Origin: Allolobophora icterica
Lineage: Eukaryota; Annelida; Clitellata; Crassiclitellata; Lumbricidae
Assembly (NCBI GenBank): GCA_963556255.1
Contig: OY744609.1
Span: forward strand, 26,044,358-26,108,357
Reading direction: 5' to 3'
Length of the DNA: 64,000 nucleotides
Position numbers and translations under genes: made by a program. The number at the start of each line of letters is the position of its first letter. Within the stretch, counting starts at the first letter, position 1. Of this stretch, positions 23,801 through 35,739 are shown piece by piece. Below the pieces are notes generated by a model, which was not told the origin of the DNA, did not search any database, and worked only from the letters and a program-made list of their open reading frames with translations.

Positions 23801-26800
23801 ACTTTATCCTGGACTCGTTTCCTGCAGAGGCTGTTCCTTGTCCTCTAGGATTTCGCTCTTCCCTGGAATTTGGCATGCATACCAAATTTGCATAGCAATT
23901 AGAGAGTGACACAACGACAGAAGTGTCCCCATTCCCACTCCACATTTGTAGTTTTAACCCCATCTGTCACATCCCCACAGAACCACGTCTCCATGCCCTC
24001 ACAATCCCCACAACCTTCATCCCCATCCCCTCACCATTCCTGCATAATGGATTTACATCCCCGCAATGTAAGAAGTTTTAGGCTAGGCTAGACATGTAAT
24101 TGAAAGAGAACTTCCGGTGAACCAGGCAGGGTTTAGGAAATCTCGTGGAACTCGAGACCATATAGCCAACATGAGGTGGATAATGGAGAGACAAAGGGAG
24201 TATGGACAGGAGGTTCACATCTGTTTCATTGACTATAGCAAGGCATTCGACTGCATTAACCATGATTTAATGTGGAAAACCCTGCTTGAAATGGGAATTC
24301 CGAAACACCTGATAATGTTACTAAAGGGTTTATATGAAGACCAGATAGCGGTGATAAGAACAGAATACGGAGACACTGACAATTTCAGAATCAAGAAAGG
24401 AGTGAGGCAGGGATGCATCTTGTCTCCATTCCTGTTTAATCTATATGCTGAAAGAATAATGAGAAAGGCAGAACTGGAGGGGGCAATTGAGGGAGTAAAA
24501 ATTGCTGGAAAGACACTGAATAACCTTAGATACGCGGATGACACAACATTAATGGCAAAAAGAAAAGAGGATCTGGCAGAACTGATAAGAAGGGTCAGGA
24601 GAGAAAGTGAAAAAGCTGGTTTATACTTCAACATAAAGAAGACAAAGGTCATGACAACAGCAGATTGGGATAGTTTTGAGATAGACGGAGAGGAAATAGA
24701 GGTGGTAGAAAGCTTCACATTCCTAGGATCACTGGTTGGAAAGGAGGGAAAGTGTGATCCAGAAATAAAACGAAGGATTGCTATAGGGAAAGCTGCAATG
24801 ACCGGACTTGAAAAGATATGGAAAGACAAACATGTGAGCATAGAAACCAAAAAAAGGCTCGTGAGAGCACTAATCTTTCCTACGGTACTGTACGGTTGCG
24901 AGACGTGGACAATGACAAAGAACATGGAAAATAAGGTTAACGCTTGTGAAATGTGGATATGGAGGAAGATGCTGAGAATATCTTGGACTGAGAAAAGAAC
25001 GAACGAATCAATACGAGAGGAGATTGGAGTTGAGAATGAAGAGTCGTTAAAACAAACTGCGACAAGAATGAAGCTAAGGTTCTTTGGACATGTTATGCGA
25101 TCTGATGGTCTGGAGAAGGAAATGATGCTGGCGTGCGGTGAGGGGAGGAGAAGACTGGGTCGCCCAAGGAGGAGATGGATGGATGAGATACAAGATGTAA
25201 CTGGCATGAATTTGGCGGAATTGAGAGACTTGTCATCGAATAGGAGACGGTGGAGTGTGTTCACCAGGACGATCGCTAGAGCTCCACGAGCTGACAGCAC
25301 AAGCTACAAGCTAGACATGTAACATTATAACTGATAGCATATTATTAAAATTTATCAAAATGACAAACACTGAAAATGCTGCACCTCGGCTTGTTTTTTG
25401 TGTATCCATGAATGAATAGAAGATCATTTATAGTGTCAGCATACCAAGTTCAAAATAAGTGAATAAATGATATTTATGAACTCTGCAACCATTACCACGG
25501 TATTAACGCAGCTTCCATACCCATCCCTGTGGTAATACTGTACAATGTTTCCCCATTACGTGCTGTTACTGCAATTTTTTTAAAACTCTTCCCCGTGTTA
25601 CCGTGTCACTCTAGTCCATTAGCAATGTCCATTGATTTATGCCTTGAGCTTTGTTACGCTGACGCAATAGAATTTCTGGAATTGCCACTGGATAGTAGAT
25701 ACCTATTTTGACCCTTTGGGCTGCTGCTCGTAACTCAGTGGCTGTGCCAGGTTATTGACTTAGCCTATGCTGAACTAGGATTTGTTTCATTTGTGATTAG
25801 TCATCGAACCAGTTTGAAAAAGTTTTGTAGTCAATTAGAATTTTAGTTTGACGTTTTTATATAAATGGCATTTGGAATTAGTATTATATGTCATGGGTGG
25901 TTTCACAGTGGAGGCTTGGTGCAGTGGTTACAAAACTAGCACTATGAAGTTGAGCAATGTTAAATTTTAATTTGTATGTGGGTGGGTGATTGGCTTGTGC
26001 CAGCTCAGCTTCCATTCTTTTGAGAGCAGTGTTAAAGTACTGAAGCAAACTGGGAGGTTAAGAAAGGTGTTTTGTTTGATCGCCAGTGTGATGCTTGAAT
26101 TGCGACTAAAAACCCTTCAGCCTGATGTCATCTTTATCGTTTCTAATAAATTGATCATTTGCAATTTGGCGTTATTATCTTAGTTGATATCTTGTGTTGA
26201 AGGTCGTGGCTTTTTGACCTTGAGTGACCTTCAGAGAGCAGTGTCGATTACAGCTCCCCATCTTCCTTCACATGCCATTGAAACAGCGTTCAGGTGACGT
26301 TTTCAATCGAACTGTCATTTGTCTAGTTATTGTGTCAGCCATTCAGTGATTCTGTCAATCATTCATTCAGTTGATCTGTCAATCATTCATTCAGTTGATC
26401 TGTCAGTCATTCATTTAGTTGATCTGTCAATCATTCATTCTGTTGATCTGTCAATCATTCATTCAGTTGATCTGTCAGTCAATCATTCGTTCAGTTGATC
26501 TGTCAATCATTGATTCCGTTGATCTTTCACTCATTCTCTCAGTTGCCCTGTCAACCATTCATTCAGTTGATCTGTCAACCATTCAGTGACTATGTCAATC
26601 ATTCATTCAGTTGATCTGTCAATCATTCACTCAGTTGATCTGTCAGTCATTTGCTCATACATTCTGTCTATCAACTATCCATTCCACTGTTGTTCAGTCA
26701 GTTGTTATCAAGTCAATCGCTGAGGGAATTTTTGTAACAAAATAATTATTAAGTAATTCAATGAATTGTTAAACCAAGAAGTTTTTACTAAGAAAACCTG

Positions 26801-27070
26801 ACAAAACAAAGAATACAGGCAATTTGAAGCTAGGTGGAAGTTACTTTGTGATAAAATAAGTACCCAACTTGTGGTGAAATAAGTATTAGTACTTTTGTGA
26901 AGTCAGTACCCATACCAGTGATGAAATAAGTACTTTCAGCAAAATACGTGCTTAATTGTATGGTGCACTTGTATGTTCTGTGCAGGGAAATAGATCGAGA
27001 TGGTGATGGAAGAGTGAGCTACCGAGATTTTGAATACATGATGAAATATGATCCTGATTCGCATGTATGA
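20862..27070 (+). CDS. EFCAB11: EFCAB11-like EF-hand calcium-binding protein (5' exon not found)
   Basis: Five exons join in phase: 20862-20957, 22358-22421, 23202-23303, 26203-26293 and 26986-27070 (TGA stop), each with AG acceptor and GT donor. They encode 145 residues that follow vertebrate EFCAB11 from its first EF-hand to the end. Exon 1 here holds CDLGNKGYLDKEDLK and LFGYKPSK; exon 3 holds NLESFTNVMLRKM and IFLAFDAQ; exon 4 holds RGFLTLSDLQRA and VAP-like TAPHLP; exon 5 holds the best loop, DRDGDGRVSYRDFE. The last loop has canonical Ca-binding spacing (D-x-D-x-D-G-x-V-x-x-x-D/E); the first is weaker. As recalled, human EFCAB11 has 163 residues, so a short N-terminal exon with the start codon (~15-20 codons) lies upstream of 20862 and was not located. 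Introns hold minisatellites, a 5'-truncated RTE-like LINE and SINE-like pieces. The role is probably calcium sensing, otherwise little known. Confidence 0.85.
20958..22357. other. EFCAB11 intron between first two mapped exons
   Basis: AT-rich, with CATTCTGTCAAC(C)ATTCAGT ~20-bp repeats at 22008-22080. Nothing else recognised. Confidence 0.6.
23100..23200. repeat. TATCTGTTGTATCTTG short tandem repeat
   Basis: A 16-bp pyrimidine-rich unit repeated about five times directly before the acceptor of the third mapped EFCAB11 exon, so it doubles as its polypyrimidine region. Confidence 0.7.
23420..23735. repeat. Degenerate AGGCCAGAACC.. minisatellite
   Basis: About 12 imperfect copies of a 22-28-bp unit with the theme GGTTGAGGCCAGRACCCACA within an EFCAB11 intron. 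Confidence 0.7.
24090..25450 (+). mobile_element. 5'-truncated RTE-like LINE with intact RT frame
   Basis: The frame is open from about 24090 (IERELPVNQAGFRKSRGTRD) to a TAA at 25321, without internal stops. It contains RT motif A (FIDYSKAFD), motif B (GVRQGCILSPFLFN), motif C (RYADDTTLM), a FLGSLVG block, the YGCETWT block and a GRRRLGRPRRRWMDEI C-terminus. The latter two are typical of the RTE-like LINE group. There is no endonuclease: the copy begins mid-RT, as 5'-truncated LINE insertions do. The first listed Met-like position (24117) is GTG inside the domain, not a true start. A short 3' region with TGAATGAATAG follows. It lies in the EFCAB11 intron in sense orientation. An open frame and near-consensus motifs imply a fairly recent insertion. 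Confidence 0.85.
25451..26202. other. EFCAB11 intron, nothing certain
   Basis: GGCTTGGTGCAGTGGTTA at 25914 resembles a tRNA A box and could be a SINE head, but no B box or tail was found. Confidence 0.3.
26312..26680. repeat. 24-bp minisatellite TCATTCATTCAGTTGATCTG..
   Basis: About 13 copies of a unit with theme GTTGATCTGTCAATCATTCA, degenerate at both ends, in the last EFCAB11 intron. A related shorter unit occurs in an upstream intron at 22008-22080. Confidence 0.9.
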
Positions 27071-27574
27071 AGCTCGACAGCAACATTCTCACTGGACAAT
27101 TTGGAGTGCTACAGAAAAATAACAATTGCTCTACATTAATTAATACTTTAAATGTACACTTACTTCATGAGAATACAGTTTCAGTACTCGTTTGGAAGTA
27201 TCATGACCTCATTATAAGGCAGCTTTTCATTTGACCGCTAATGACAGTGTTTATGTGGCTTGGTGATCTACCCAACAGTATTCTCGGACTGTAAATCCGA
27301 CGATTGTTTTTACGAGTGTGCTTAGTGGACTCCATGTAATGACACCAATAAGTTGTTTTCCTACACACACTGGTCTTGATGTAAATGCAACGGATAAAAT
27401 AATGAGTTTTCATTATACCCACTTCTCAGTACCCTACAGTCTTCAGGTGCGTTGTCCCACTCTATGAAATTGTCATATATAATTATATTAAAAATTTTCC
27501 TGATAAACTTGACTTATAAACCAAGTTCTTTTTCCAATGAGTCTGTCGATGCAATTTTTCTCCAATTTAGAGGA

Positions 27575-27800
27575 TTATGCAGTAGTGTAGTGGTTAATGT
27601 GCTGATCCATCACTTCATAAGTTCTGAGTCGTTTGCACCCACATGCCAATGTAAGGCCATCAGTGGGATGATTAGGCGGCTAGCGAGAGCTCTGGCCAAA
27701 AACGTCCCCATATGCCAAGGCTGAGAAAGTGGTCTTGTACCCATTGTTGTGTCTTGGGGTGAGAACGGGGACTGCCCTTTATTTCTCAGAAAGCAAATAC
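27575..27800 (+). mobile_element. Possible tRNA-derived SINE
   Basis: GTAGTGTAGTGGTTAATGTG looks like a tRNA A box. A weak B box (TTCTGAGTCGTTTGCACCC) follows at normal distance, then a ~150-bp body. The tail is unclear, so this is tentative. Confidence 0.35.
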
Positions 27801-30800
27801 TTGATTTGTTAAATTCCTTTCCCCTGATTCCAGCCACACATTTTGCAGACATGCTATAATTGACTTGAGCCATTGTTTAAACAATTTATTAATTAATAAA
27901 GCTAACTTTAAACAATATGAGAAAAAGTAAAGGAAACAATAAAGAAAAAGTACACACACAAAACTGTGAAATCACAGAAATACAATGAAATACATTCAAG
28001 TTGCAATCAAATTATCTTCAATTAACATTTCAAGAACAGATTACATGCTCAAAATTCTAATAGGATTGTTGAGTTTCTAGATCCAATTATTTGCAGTAGA
28101 ATCTACATCCATCACTCACAATGGCATTAAGTTAATTTTCGGCAAGAGTTTCATGGCAAAAATAAGTCATACAAAAAATAAATTGGAAATTTTCAGACAT
28201 TTACAATATCAAACGAGCCTATAACATAATATGTAACTAAAAACACAGCAATATGCTTCGTTAAGATTACGTAGAAAGTTTTATCATGTGCTAAAAAAAA
28301 TTAGTTTTATATACTGTACTAATGATTGCAAAAAAGTTTTTATCACATCAGTGTAACCTTGCTTTGACTGCTGTAGGTTAACATCAAGGCAATTAACATC
28401 AACAACTGTTGTAATGTTTCTCACAAATCTGTAAAACGACATTTTACAAAAGGGGTCATCTGCTAAGGATGTCCACAAAAAGGGAGGGAGGTCATCCAAA
28501 TGGGGACAAGGGTATGGGGACATAGGGAGGTGGTATCCATGTTGGAGCTTCATTAGCCAACTGCTTGGACCAGCCCAAGATCTGGGAGGCATACAATGTC
28601 TGGTCATGTGTATGATACCACTGGCTACCAAGCTTCAAGACTGGGTGCATGTTTGCAGGAGATTGGTTCTCACTACAGATAGCCAGGTTAACTGTGTATA
28701 GTGGGCCCACACTGCGGCAAATAGTGACCGGTGATGACCCAAATGTGGGCATAATAAAAGTGACTGCCTGGGATCTAGTCTTAATACTGGGGCTGGGTGC
28801 CATTGAACAGGAACCATAGTATAGATAATGAAAATATACATACAGTCTCTTCGTTCAATATGGCAGTATCAAACAACTCCACCCAATAGCAGTTAGCCTT
28901 AGAAATGCAAATGTTCACAAGGTTGGAGGGTAATGCCAAATGAGGACAGGACGAGGGAGGGTTCACAATAGGTCACTCTGTGAGCCTCCTTTATGGATGA
29001 TGCTACATTACAAGCAGCAACACCACAGTATAAAATACACACAAACAAAATTATGGCAAACAACAATAGTAAATTAAATTATTCTACATTATAAGAGTTT
29101 TGATAAGTTCTGCACTTATCGTTAGACATAAATCAGTCTAATTACATGTACTTAATCAAATGTAATGTCACTGTAACAATTCACTACACAGCACTAAATA
29201 GAGTTCTACAGTTAGACCATGTCAATACTACATCAATTTACTATATAAATATTTCATTATTTTTGCACCTATAATAATAATGTTACGAAATATCAATAGT
29301 TGGCAAGTAATTCTTACACTTCCAATACATCTCAAGATTTGACAAAACTAGTCTTTTATAGCAATCTTTTAACTTATAATTGCAACAGCTATGTGAGATG
29401 TAATATACAAGCATTAATAAATAATTAGTAACAAATCAAACATGAAGTAAACCTTAAAAATTCCAATCTTTATGACATCACACACAGTTTTGCCCTATAG
29501 AACTTAAAAATGCTGTAATAATAGTATTGTGGCTCTTCATTACATTGTCAGAATTAATAACTAGTATTAAAATAAATGTGTATATGACCTACAAACTATG
29601 TTTTCCTGAGTAACAGTGACTTCGAACAGAAATGACAATCCAGAAACACTAAGAAAAGTAGAACTTGCAGAAGGAATATGAATTGGTCAACAGTTGCAAA
29701 AAATCACGAGCAAACGTTATATAAAATAAATATACAAAATATTTGGCCTTAAGTTCATCTTGACTTAGAAATGTGGTGCAACTAGCAAGAATGTAATATT
29801 ACATGCAGTAAAGAAGTATACAACTATTTAAAAGTGGAAACCTACAGCCCTTCATTATTATTCTGACTTAGAATGTTGTGCAACATAAGGATTGCAGGAT
29901 AAGCCACAAGATAGGCTATTCAACGGCAATTTCTCAAGTTTCTCTGCTGCCTTAGTTAAGAATTAAGTGGACACAATCGAAGAACCATAATGGACCCTTT
30001 ACAACCACTCGGAACTATTCTACAATAATTAGTCAAATTGAATAATTAGAACCTTGGAAACATTACAAACTATTCTGGATTGCATAATGGACCCTTGTAA
30101 CGAATTAGAATTGACTGAACCATTCTGGTTTTGAACAATGGAGCCATTGTTCTTATAACCATTCTCCCTGCCAGCTTGCCCAAATAGAACCCATCTAAGA
30201 CCCATATTACCCTGCAGGACATGTATACAGGCCATGTTGATCCTATCTATTGCCCACAGAAATGCTGCCAGGGCTACTTTTGAATATGGACCTTTGGAAC
30301 CATTCTGGTTTTCAGCAATGCTCCCTTGGACCAATTTTAATTTTGCACATGGACCATCAGAGCCTTTCCAGTTTTGAATAATGGACCCTCTGAAATATTT
30401 CTAACCATTGTCTTAATTAGTAACCATGGAAACAAAACATCTTGTACGGAAGACATCATTTGGACGAGCATAAATGGGAAAACTTCAGTGAAGAATAATG
30501 AATATTTAACTTGCACTGACAAGTTTTTAGTCTGATACAAGATGTTATGTTACGACAAGCACATCAGTTTATGCAAATTGTATCAAACAGGAAATGCCTT
30601 AATATTGAAACAAACTAAGATTAATTCAAGCACTGACAAATACGAAAAACCAAAACAAAAGAAACACTGTGCATCACATAGAAACAGTTGCAAAAATTAT
30701 CCAAACTTAATAAAATACCATTAAGAAAATGGACTATAATGCAGAGATTACGTTTAAAAAGCAGTTTGGCTAGGCGAGTTTTGTGAGACAGCGAAGCCCC

Positions 30801-31300
30801 GTACTAGCACAAATGAATATCATACCTCCTTACTAGCAACTGACTATGTCTAAGAATCTGAAGTGGAGTATATTTTACAGTTTTACACGTTTTGCAAAAA
30901 CAAGAAATAAATTATACTGAACGTTACTAAGGGAAGAAGAATCGAAGAAAAGACGAAAATTCACAACATTTTGCAACATGCAACACAACATGCTTGACTC
31001 GATTTCAACTTATGAGAATTAACTGAGATGATGCTGGAACACTGTTTAAAAACTTGGATCTCCTTTGGTGTGTTTAAATCTCTAAAAACAGAGCAAACAA
31101 TTTAGATCCAAAAAATTTATAATTGTGTGCAAGGTGTCTTATTTCAACATTTGAAGACTTCACTAAACTGCAACATTTTCCAGTGCGTCAATACTCAATA
31201 GCGTTTTCTATTTAGAGAACACAAATTTCACTTGATGAATACAGGTTTAAACGAGTACAATAGCTCTTTAGGCAGAAATCATGAAGATTTTCAGTAAACG
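27801..31300. other. Long AT-rich intergenic stretch
   Basis: No supported gene on either strand. Overlapping - strand frames around 28284-28966 have no shared start, splice sites or family motifs. Between about 29975 and 30420 a ~30-bp theme (AACCATTCTGGTTTTGAACA plus ATGGACC) recurs irregularly. It may include 3' UTR of the - strand gene ending at 32121. Confidence 0.4.
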
Positions 31301-31312
31301 GTTTCAGCTCAG

Positions 31313-31610
31313 TTGGAGATTCTTGGCTATGAATTAGTAAATCTGATCATCTATGGTGAGCTTCTCCCTGAAGTGTTGCAGTTTCCACAACATTTAGCTT
31401 CCGTCTCAATTCTGTGCTCTTCTCCAGGCCGTGTGCAACCCAAACCCAAAGTTCAGTGGATTCAGGTCAGCTTCCACTGTTCTTGTCCATGTGTGGTGAG
31501 GGCACAGCAGGTCTTTTCCAACCTCTCGGAGGGCTGCAAGTCTTTGCATGGCCCGGTCACCTTTGCAGCACGTGATGTGTCCAAACAGCCGAAGTCTACT
31601 AGCTGATCAC
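31313..31610 (-). pseudogene. LINE C-terminal fragment
   Basis: On -, RLFGHITCCKGDRAMQRLAA, LLCPHHTWTRTVEADLNPLN, and LHTAWRRAQN in one frame match the LFGHv.R......, H..W.RTvE.DL.PLN.GL.tAWR.AQDR end of an RT-type LINE ORF. Then stops. Only about 90 codons remain. Confidence 0.7.
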
Positions 31611-32120
31611 AAAATTACAACTTATTTTCACTTTAAATCTATATAGGCCACTGCCCAGTGACAAGGCACCAAATCCAGAAACTCTGCTGTGAATCTGGAA
31701 AGTTTCATAATAGAATACAGCTAAGTTATAACTTGAAGTTGGATGTGTAAGCAATTAGCCGACAGGGAAAAACTAAGTGTTCATTATGGACAGCAGTAGT
31801 CTCAACAAAGGTTTGAACTTACTTCGTGTCAACAAGTCTCTCTATTAAAAATAATAATTAGTAACAAACAAGTAGAAAGTGGAAGGGAAACAGTGGAAGA
31901 GTGCTCCAACCATTCATTTACCCATCACTTTCCGCTGAATTTGGAAAGCTGTAGCGGTTTGTTACACAGTAATAAAGAGCTGAAGCAAAATTGGAAAGCC
32001 TAAGCTGTAGATGTAGACATCAAGAGCCTAACTGAAGAGAAAACCAAAATACTTGTAGATGATATACAATTGATATTAAGTAGCTGAAAAGCATATAAAT
32101 GTGTCCTTGCATAGTGCATC

Positions 32121-35100
32121 CTATTTTGTGAGAAGCCGAATGGTCTTTGTTCGAACTTGGACTTGATTTCCAATTTCCTTCATAATTGGCAGTGTGAAGA
32201 TGATGTCATCCATTATGTCACTGTTTGGAGCACGCACAAAGAGGTGGACCTGGAAAGAATGAAGAAAATGTAACATCATGCAAAATCCTATGAAATATAA
32301 CACAATATATGGTAAAAAAGAAACAAAGTGTAAAGAAGAAAATGTAACGTAATAACGTATTGTAAACCTGAAATATGTACAACTACAACATGAGGAATAA
32401 ATGAAGAAAATGTAACAAAGTATGTGAGTAATCTTCAGAAGTTATCAACTGCTTGAGCTTCAATTCATAAACTCGCCCAATACCCAAGACCTCCAGAAAG
32501 AACTTTTCCAGTTGCTGGACCTAGATTTTGGAGATCTACTTTTCTCGTCATGTCTTCCACCACTTCAATTCTAAGCACTACATGCCATTACCGTCTGTTT
32601 ACCTGCTTGACCTTTGGATCTTGACCTTGAATTGTACCTAATCTTACCTAATCAACCACAAACTGGTTTCTATGACTTGTCTGTCCAGGGCACTGAAACA
32701 ATCTCGAGATTATGATTATGATTGCGTCGCTCCAAATTGCCCCTATTTCTTTCCTAGTCACAGCACAAAAGCTTTAAGCATACAGACTACAAAAGTCGTA
32801 GTCCAACTTACCTCACGTTGTCCAACAACCTTGAAAAGGTCAAGCTCGAGTTCTCCACGATTCCTCAAGGTCAGAAGCGCCGTTGCCTCCTTACTCCAAA
32901 TGTTGACCAAATCAGTTGCACTCAGTCCACTGTAGCCGATCTTGAAGGTCAGCCAGAACAAATGACCTTCCAGGCTGCTTGTCAGTCGCCGTGACGATGG
33001 AGTGGTCAGCGACTTTTCAAGTCCAAGAACTTCATATGCAAAGGTCTCATATGAGCGTAGAGGAGTGCAAGTGACTTCGATGTGGTCTCCATAAACGCTG
33101 TTCAGTTGACTTAGTGCGAGTTCAACGGCACCCTCAAACACTACAGCAAAATTCAATTGCTGAGTATGGTTCATTGGTGTTTAGATAAAAATCATTCAAA
33201 AGCACATCAAATCCTTTTTGAAACAAAACATCAGAATATAAAACTACATAAATTCCTGTTTATAGTGGCAACAAATCATTTAACATTTTTGTCGCTTCGT
33301 TCTATTCAACTAAGAACTTGTAAACAAAATTCAAAATAGATTCCTTTGATTTTTGTAACAAATCACATATATTTGATCAGTTCTTTTATTTTAATAAAAA
33401 AAATCAAAGGCCCTGAATTAATTAAAATTTTTAGTTTTACTGATCATGAGTTATATTTCTCATCATTTAAATCTTGTACTGTAATTAACTAAATTCTATG
33501 CCTGAGGCTCTCCTTTGCTCCTCTCCTTGCCTCAGCCTCCTCACAGGCTTTCCACTCCAAGTTAAAATCCCACCTCTTCAAGAATTCCCATCCATTGCAT
33601 CCTTTGCCTTCCAAGCATTCTCACCTTCAATGAAACCTGCCTTAGCAGCTCCTCTCTCTCTCCTCTCTCGCTCTCATCTCTCTGGCAACTGGACTTGGAA
33701 TTTCCCTTGACAACCTCTGGACAACCCTTTCACTTGACACAGCACACGTGAATAAGCTGGTGCTCTGCGCTTAGCCCACACTTTAGAAAGTTGGAATTTA
33801 TGATCATGATTGTACCATTTGATACATTAAGACAATAACAAGTCTTTTATACCTGCCACTAGACGGTTCTCACCAACCACCTGCAAAAAAAATACAATAC
33901 ACATGAACTCTTCACATTTGCTCTATTCTAGTTTTGAAAATGAACAAGTGCAAAATAGGTCACCAGTGAAGCTTTGTAAAAAGTAATTTAAGTATGAGAA
34001 AGTATGTTTTGCCAATAGAGTGGTGGACATTTGGAACAGTCTCAGCAGAGCTACAGCAAATGTAAATGTACACATTTTCTATAGCGGCCACATGCGGCGT
34101 GGTGGCTCAGTGGTAAGTTTGGCGCCTTGTGACCGGAGGGTTGCAGGTTTGAATCCCACTCTAGCCGCTGCGTACGGACCTTGGGCAAGTCCTTCACTCG
34201 CAATTGCTCGTGGCGCTTCGGCGTGAAAATTCCGGCACAGTATCAAATGCTGTAGTCGGGAGCGCCTCTGAGTAGTAGTTGATTTCGAGAGGCGCTATAG
34301 AAATATCCGGAATAAATAAAATAAATAAATAAAAAACATAACCTCAACCCCTGCTTGTTTTTCAATATAATGATCTGGTGAGATGATCGATCCATCACCA
34401 ACACTGCCCATTTGACGTGTGGCCCTATGGTATTGTTTAAAAATCTAGTGATTGCATCACGGAATTTAAATAGTAGATACGTCCTCTTCCCACTCGTGAT
34501 ACCGAATAAGGTAGTATTACTAAAATAAAATTTCATTAAATTTAAAAATTTAACAACTGAAATTGTTTCCACAGTAGTCACAACCAGGTTTATTGTATTC
34601 TACACAAATGATTGATGGACCTCAAAATCAAATCTCTCACTTTTATTTCAGTTTTTATTTCCTGGCTAAATTACACTGGTTATGTACCATGGACATTGCA
34701 CTATACCATAATTTCAAATACCTGACCTGTCCCCGAAGCACTTTCTTCACACTCACTGGGAAGTAGATTATTTCTACGCATGGGCGTCCAGAGGGAGGGC
34801 ATTGGGGCCTTTGCCCCCTGAAATTTGAAATATTTTACAAAAATTTATAAAATCTTTCGATTATAATGATTATTACAACAGTCCCAACACGATTTTCAAT
34901 GCAAAAAACACTTTAATAAGCCCTTGACCTTTATTTTTAAAGTTGTCATGTGTTCTGCATTCATAAATAGCTGTTCTATACAAAAGCGTTATTTTGTTCC
35001 CCTCCTATAAAAATGTCGCCCCTACAAAACTTTTGTCCCCTTAGAAAATTCCTGCGGACGCTCATGTTTATACACAATGTAACGCAGTGAAAAATTATAT

Positions 35101-35665
35101 AGCGTTATTTCTGATGCCACCTGACCTAACGTTATTATTACTTCATTGTTCTGTTTTCTTTCCCTCTGTGTTACAGTGTATGTGAAGCGCTGTGCGTTTG
35201 CTAGCGTTCATTAAAGAATATACTTACTTATTTTACTTACTTACCTCAAAGTCTCTCTTGACCCAGTAGCATACGCATATCAACGATTTTATATAGGAAT
35301 TGACTAGTTTATTTATGTGGCATATCTCTTGGTCACTCATAACTCATTCTGTTGCACATTAGAGTTAATTTGTAAAGGATACATTACGCGCGGCATCACT
35401 TTACACTTTAAACAAGGTGCTACTATACCTTGAAACCGTAAATTATTTTCTTGTTGTTCTGGCCGCATCGCACTCCTTCTTCCAAATGCTTGAGCGTCCC
35501 TTCGACCACATCTCCAACGAAGGCACATGGTTTTGCGAAGATCTCAAGTAAATGCAGCCCAACCATTTCCAAACCCACTCCTTTTCTCGTCGATCTGGTC
35601 GAATCTCTCGATCGAAACCACTTCTGGCCACCTTGACCTGCCGCGACCCCAGTAGCCACGCCCAT
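32121..35665 (-). CDS. Unrecognised conserved-looking protein, four exons
   Basis: Four - strand exons join in phase with consensus sites: 35665 or 35566 to 35429 (start to ...IIYGFK|GTATAG), 33880-33853 (28 bp, VVGENRLVA), 33140-32812 and 32249-32121 (TAG stop). The product is 207 aa from the internal ATG (35566, MVGLHLLEIF) or 240 aa from the upstream ATG (35665). I do not recognise the protein. Two halves look alike: ..RLVAVFEGAVELALSQLNSV followed by HIEVTCTPLRSYE, and VHLFVRAPNSDIMDDIIF followed by LPIMKEIGNQVQVRTKTIR. Each gives strand-helix-strand, suggesting tandem ferredoxin-like/dimeric alpha-beta-barrel domains (muconolactone-isomerase-like). That fold guess is inference. No signal peptide or membrane segment. 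Introns carry LINE tails, a SINE and a MITE. Confidence 0.6.
32445..32735 (+). repeat. LINE 3' end fragment in intron
   Basis: The + strand reads FPVAGPRFWRSTFL followed by decayed sequence, then the AATCTCGAGATTATGATTAT tail also seen in related form at 17270, 33800 and 45297. Antisense to the host gene. Confidence 0.55.
33490..33830 (+). repeat. LINE 3' ORF end and tail in intron
   Basis: A HSKLKSHLFKNSHP-type block (same family as 16600-16900) is followed by ACACGTGAATAAGCTGGTGC and GAAAGTTGGAATTTATGATC.. tail sequence. Antisense to the host gene. Confidence 0.65.
34000..34089 (+). repeat. Short LINE fragment
   Basis: VVDIWNSLSRATANVNVHIF resembles the vWN.Lp..vv.a.sv..F block near the end of LINE ORFs. 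The SINE starts directly after it. Confidence 0.5.
34090..34335 (+). mobile_element. tRNA-derived SINE
   Basis: GTGGTGGCTCAGTGGTAAGT (A box) and GGTTTGAATCCC (B box, one base from the tRNA consensus GGTTCGAATCC) are separated by a normal tRNA-like distance. A ~100-bp body follows, then a 3' region GAGCGCCTCTGAG..GAGAGGCGCTATAGAAAT that can fold into a stem, then AATAAATAAAATAAATAAAT. The 3' region resembles LINE tails nearby, as expected when a SINE borrows LINE machinery. Lies in intron 1 of the - strand gene. Confidence 0.85.
34779..35068. mobile_element. MITE-like element
   Basis: Ends CATGGGCGTCC and the near-inverse GGACGCTCATG. Non-coding interior with GGGGCCTTTGCCCCCTG. No target-site duplication identified. 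Confidence 0.45.
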
Positions 35666-35739
35666 CGTAGCACGTGGTCTAATTATCAGGGCGCGTTCAT
35701 AAATTACGAGTCATAGCTATGATAATAATGAGCTATAAA

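Noticed and set aside
24233..25300. 355-codon frame on - opposite the RTE-like RT
   Set aside because: Antisense shadow of an authentic RT frame; the + frame has all catalytic motifs.
26312..26680. CRISPR-like array of 24-bp repeats
   Set aside because: Units are contiguous without unique spacers and lie in an intron of an animal gene; it is a minisatellite.
28284..28966. Overlapping - strand frames suggesting a gene
   Set aside because: Frames overlap in different phases, lack recognisable domains, and no splice structure links them.
34090..34165. Functional tRNA gene
   Set aside because: A and B boxes are present, but the acceptor stem does not pair convincingly and a SINE body and A-rich tail follow.
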